A stretch of 7,859 nt of DNA. Origin: Pseudobdellovibrionaceae bacterium (GTDB taxonomy: Bacteria > Bdellovibrionota > Bdellovibrionia > Bdellovibrionales > UBA1609). Positions 5,171-7,859 of the stretch are shown piece by piece. The notes under the pieces were generated by a model. That model was not told where the DNA came from, made no database searches, and saw nothing but the letters and a program-made list of their open reading frames with translations. Location: NCBI GenBank assembly GCA_026712605.1, contig JAPORL010000111.1:1-7859 (forward strand), in the 5' to 3' direction. Within the stretch, counting starts at the first letter, position 1, and the number at the start of each line of letters is the position of its first letter. The translations under genes were made by a program, and so were the position numbers.

Positions 5171-7225
5171 TTAAATGAGCATTTTTTGCTTTTCTTTTTC
5201 AGACACTTTAGCATAACCATTCATTTCCATAGAAAAACTCGCTCGTCCCTGACTTAATGACCTCAAATCTGTAGCATAACCAAAGATTCTTGTTAAGGGA
5301 GCTAGGGCAGAAATAAATTTTAAATCTCCCTTTTTATCCATATCTTCCACTCGTCCTTTTCTTGTATTTAAGTCTCCAATGATAGCTCCTGTAAACTCTT
5401 CAGGAGTAGTGATTTTTAGACGAAAAATAGGCTCTAAGATATCTATCTTAATTGATCTCACTCCTTTGGAAAAGGTTTGATAAGCGCAAGATCTTATAGC
5501 TAATAAACTCATATCTTCTTCTTTATACTTTAAGCTCAATAAAGAAACTTGTAGATCTTTCATAGGATAAGCCATCAAAGGTCCGGCAGAAAGACCTTGT
5601 TCAAAACCTTCCATTAAAGCAGAAAAAATCTCAGGTGAAAGATTTAAAAAATTTCCTCTGTTGAATACAAAGCCTTTGCCTCTTTCTAAAGGCTCTATTT
5701 TTAAACCTATCTTTGCAAAATGCATGCGACCTTGAATCTCTTGATTAAACTCTCCAGAGCCCTCCCAAGTTCCAGCAGGTGTTTCCCTAAAAGAAACTTG
5801 TGGCTTTCCAATACGAGCAGAAACTTTATAGTCTTTTAACAAACGGTCTAATAAAATTTCAATATGCAGTTCTCCCATTCCTAATAAAAGCATTTGTCCT
5901 GTTTCTGAATCTTTTTTTATTTGGCAGGAAGGATCTTCTCTTTCCAATTTTTTTAGAGCGGACTCTATTTTTAATTGATCCACAGAAGATTTAGGCTCAA
6001 TAGCAACAGATAAAACGGGATCAGGGAAACTAAGTCGCTCAAAAGAAACTACTCTTTCCTTAGTGCATAAACTATCCCCAGTTTGAGTCCACTTCAAGCC
6101 AGCAACAACAGCAATATCACCAGCTCTTACTTCAGAAACAGCTTTTCTAGAATTAGAATGCATTTTTAAAATTTTTTGTATTCTCTCTATTTTATTCTGT
6201 CTGCTATTATAAACTTTCTGCCCGACTTTTAAAACACCGGAATAAACGCGAATATAAGTTAAAGTTCCAGAAAAAGAATCAAATGAAATTTTAAAAGCCA
6301 AGGCCGATAAAAAATCGTCATCTTTAGGAGGACAAAAAATACTTTGTCCTTTAAAATTTTTTCCCTCTGAAGGAGGTATATCTAAAGGAGATGGCAAGTA
6401 ATCTTTTACAGCAGATAAAAGAGGCTGTATTCCTTTGTTTTTAAAAGCCGAGCCACATAAGACAGGAGCAATTTTAAGATTAAGAGTTTGTTTCCTAATA
6501 GACTGTTTGAGTTGTGTTAAAGAAATTTCTTCTTCTTTTAAATATTTATCCATTAAGATATCATCATTTTCAGCTAGTTTTTCTATTAAAAGCTCTCTTT
6601 TTTCTTTAACTAACTTTTCAAACTCTTTAGGTATTTTTTTTATAGAAAATTTTTCACCTAATTTATCTTGATCCCATAAATACATCTTTTCTTCTACTAA
6701 ATCCAATGAGCCTTGAAACTCATCTTGCAAACCGACTGGCCACTGAATAGCGACTGGTGTTAAACTAAGTTTTTTCTCAATAGATGAAAAACTATCTATA
6801 AAACTAGCTCCAATCCTATCCATTTTATTTAAAAAACAAATTCGCGGAACTTTATAGCTATCGGCTTGTCTCCAAACAGTTTCTGATTGAGGCTCTACTC
6901 CATGAACAGAATCAAAAACAGCAATAGCTCCATCTAATACTCTTAAAGATCTTTCAACTTCTATAGTAAAATCCACATGCCCTGGAGTATCAATTAAGTT
7001 AATATAAATGTCCTCCCAACGACAAGCTGTTGTAGCAGAAGTGATCGTAATACCTCTTTCCTGCTCTTGCTCCATCCAATCCATAACAGCCGTTCCTTCA
7101 TGCACTTCTCCCATTTTTCGGCTTAAGCCTGTGTAAAAAAGTATTCTTTCACTGACTGTGGTTTTACCCGCATCAATATGAGCCATTATACCTATGTTTC
7201 TAATTTTATCTTTGTCTACTTCCAT
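5171..7225 (-). CDS. fusA: Elongation factor G family GTPase
   Basis: EF-G is the ribosomal GTPase that drives tRNA-mRNA translocation and, with RRF, ribosome recycling. The product has 684 residues from the ATG at 7223-7225 (family about 690-700). The P-loop AHIDAGKT is at 15-22, switch I ERGITITSA at 56-64, DTPGH at 79-83, NKMD at 133-136, and GSAF at 258-261. Domain II follows (FSGTLTYIRVYSGVLK), then domain III (GMGELHIEIL), domain IV, and domain V (EPIFRLKITTPEEF, GYATDLRS, QGRASF). The frame is open for 32 more codons to a TTG at 7321, but the family begins just before KIRNIGI, so the ATG is preferred although no Shine-Dalgarno is visible. In domain IV the usual GGRGQYG loop reads QGRMHFA, and the position of E. 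coli His583 is a lysine. It may be a paralogue such as an EF-G2/spdEFG type. Confidence 0.93.
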   Translation of the reverse strand: MEVDKDKIRNIGIMAHIDAGKTTVSERILFYTGLSRKMGEVHEGTAVMDWMEQEQERGITITSATTACRWEDIYINLIDTPGHVDFTIEVERSLRVLDGAIAVFDSVHGVEPQSETVWRQADSYKVPRICFLNKMDRIGASFIDSFSSIEKKLSLTPVAIQWPVGLQDEFQGSLDLVEEKMYLWDQDKLGEKFSIKKIPKEFEKLVKEKRELLIEKLAENDDILMDKYLKEEEISLTQLKQSIRKQTLNLKIAPVLCGSAFKNKGIQPLLSAVKDYLPSPLDIPPSEGKNFKGQSIFCPPKDDDFLSALAFKISFDSFSGTLTYIRVYSGVLKVGQKVYNSRQNKIERIQKILKMHSNSRKAVSEVRAGDIAVVAGLKWTQTGDSLCTKERVVSFERLSFPDPVLSVAIEPKSSVDQLKIESALKKLEREDPSCQIKKDSETGQMLLLGMGELHIEILLDRLLKDYKVSARIGKPQVSFRETPAGTWEGSGEFNQEIQGRMHFAKIGLKIEPLERGKGFVFNRGNFLNLSPEIFSALMEGFEQGLSAGPLMAYPMKDLQVSLLSLKYKEEDMSLLAIRSCAYQTFSKGVRSIKIDILEPIFRLKITTPEEFTGAIIGDLNTRKGRVEDMDKKGDLKFISALAPLTRIFGYATDLRSLSQGRASFSMEMNGYAKVSEKEKQKMLI

Positions 7226-7259
7226 AGAGCTTATTTTATTTTTTTTATAGAAAAATACA

Positions 7260-7273
7260 ACAAATCTATTTGT
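7260..7273. repeat. Inverted repeat in the EF-G/DCC divergent spacer
   Basis: ACAAAT-CT-ATTTGT, two perfect 6-bp arms around two bases, 35 bp upstream of the EF-G ATG. It is operator-like in size, but in such AT-rich DNA it may be chance. Confidence 0.3.
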
Positions 7274-7309
7274 AAATTCTGATCTCAATTTAATAGTTTT
7301 TAAACTTGA

Positions 7310-7325
7310 TTTTTTGATCAAAAAA
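7310..7325. repeat. 16-bp perfect palindrome before the DCC gene
   Basis: TTTTTTGATCAAAAAA is fully self-complementary, with a GATC centre, and ends 15 bp before the ATG of the DCC-family gene. It could be an operator or a bent A-tract site. I could not find a convincing sigma-70 promoter for either flanking gene in this spacer. Confidence 0.35.
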
Positions 7326-7340
7326 AGATTGATTTAAAAA

Positions 7341-7730
7341 ATGAAAGACAAAGATATTATATTTTTTGATGCTGTTTGTGAATTATGTGATGGGTTCGTA
7401 AATTTTATTTTTAAAAGAGATCCTAACAAACAATTTTTATATGCCCCCTTACAAGGAAAAACAGCTCAAACTTATTTAAAACCTGAAGATGTTAAAGCTT
7501 TAAAATCCATTATTTTATTTAGTGAAGGAAAGTCATTAAAAGAAAGCTTTGCCATAAAAGCCATTATGAAAAAAATTTACCCTCGCTTGAGTTTTTTAAT
7601 TGCTCTCATTCCTAATTTTATTTTTAATAAAATATATAGATTTATTGCAAAAAGACGCTATGCTTTTTTTGGAAAAAAAGAAAGCCGATATCAAGCCTCT
7701 CAACATCAACACAAATACTTTCTTCCTTAA
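7341..7730 (+). CDS. DCC-family (DUF393) thiol-disulfide oxidoreductase-like protein
   Basis: The 129-residue protein begins with a beta strand and the family motif DxxCxxC (D10, C13, C16 in FFDAVCELCDGF). This is followed by a conserved APLQ segment at 35-38, a SIILF strand at 56-60, and the helical C-terminal half with PNFIFNKIYRFIAKRRYAFFG at 91-111, corresponding to the family's 'iP..l.d.vY..iAr.Ry..fG'. Length is normal. The family is named for this DCC motif and is thought to be redox-active, but the substrate and partner are unknown. The last cysteine common near the end, after the fG motif, is absent; an arginine stands there. The start is the first ATG in frame; upstream is AT-rich with no Shine-Dalgarno. 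It is divergent from EF-G and probably transcribed alone. Confidence 0.85.
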   Translation: MKDKDIIFFDAVCELCDGFVNFIFKRDPNKQFLYAPLQGKTAQTYLKPEDVKALKSIILFSEGKSLKESFAIKAIMKKIYPRLSFLIALIPNFIFNKIYRFIAKRRYAFFGKKESRYQASQHQHKYFLP

Positions 7731-7792
7731 TATTTTAATTTGAACTTTGTGTGAAAAGCTTATAAGATACAAATCTAAAAACTTTGGACATG

Positions 7793-7836
7793 CGGTTTGC
7801 CACAAAGCGACTTGTGGTGCATTGTGTTCAAATCCG
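7793..7836. other. GC-richer fold-back element of unknown role
   Basis: Within an AT-rich tail, CGGTTTG (7793-7799) pairs with CAAATCCG (7829-7836), with one bulged T. Directly inside it, CCACAA (7800-7805) pairs perfectly with TTGTGG (7812-7817) around the loop AGCGAC. An 11-nt strand separates the two arms on the 3' side. The TTCAAAT at 7827-7833 resembles a tRNA T-loop, but no T-stem forms. It lies about 60 bp after the DCC gene. It could be a small structured RNA, part of a repeat, or the start of something beyond the window. Confidence 0.3.
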
Positions 7837-7859
7837 AACTCGCTTTTAGCTTTCTATCA

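Noticed and set aside
5800..5994. 64-codon plus-strand open frame
   Set aside because: Antisense to the conserved EF-G domains III and IV; no family resemblance or ribosome site.
6435..6671. 78-codon plus-strand open frame
   Set aside because: Antisense to the EF-G G domain; the composition is what a reversed lysine/glutamate-rich gene gives.
7226..7321. N-terminal extension of EF-G by 32 codons to a TTG at 7321
   Set aside because: EF-G proteins begin a few residues before the KIRNIGI segment, which fits the ATG at 7225; the TTG lies inside a palindrome and lacks a ribosome site.
7596..7805. 69-codon minus-strand open frame
   Set aside because: It starts at a TTG without a ribosome site and runs antisense through the conserved C-terminal half of the DCC-family gene.
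7822..7838. tRNA T-arm look-alike (TTCAAAT)
   Set aside because: The five bases on each side do not pair, and no acceptor, anticodon or D arm could be assembled around it.

Overview
This is a very AT-rich bacterial window (GC about 30% by eye). A compact run of core genes lies on the minus strand, with one gene on the plus strand at each end. The order zapA, 5-formyltetrahydrofolate cyclo-ligase, rny, tyrS, ferredoxin, with an EF-G gene upstream, suggests to me a Bdellovibrio-like or other former-deltaproteobacterial lineage. The low GC would fit a host-associated or small-genome member. The placement is inferred from gene order and protein flavour only and is not certain.

Left edge to right: (1) positions 1-426, plus strand, is the 3' part of an unrecognised gene cut by the window edge. 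(2) Positions 448-5032, minus strand, form one tight operon read right to left. It starts at a near-consensus sigma-70 promoter (5085-5113), followed by zapA (Z-ring associated), a GTG-started 5-formyl-THF cyclo-ligase, ribonuclease Y, a long tyrosyl-tRNA synthetase and a 2Fe-2S ferredoxin. Spacings are 57, 1, 14 and 7 bp, and the ferredoxin Shine-Dalgarno includes the tyrS stop codon. (3) Positions 5171-7225, minus strand, encode an EF-G family GTPase outside any ribosomal-protein operon. (4) A 115-bp divergent spacer carrying two inverted repeats leads to a plus-strand DCC-family (DxxCxxC) protein at 7341-7730. (5) The last 129 bp hold no convincing gene but include a GC-richer fold-back element.

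The operon joins cell division (ZapA), folate salvage, mRNA turnover (RNase Y), translation (TyrRS) and redox (ferredoxin), a housekeeping mix. Two proteins in it are strange. The RNase Y keeps its membrane anchor, coiled coil, KH domain and HD-domain scaffold, but most residues that should bind the catalytic metals are replaced, so it looks like a pseudo-nuclease. The tyrosyl-tRNA synthetase carries about 95 extra C-terminal residues that resemble, from memory, the module found in front of some HNH endonuclease domains, with no nuclease attached. The EF-G lacks the usual histidine at the tip of domain IV. I saw no CRISPR array, insertion sequence, tRNA or rRNA.
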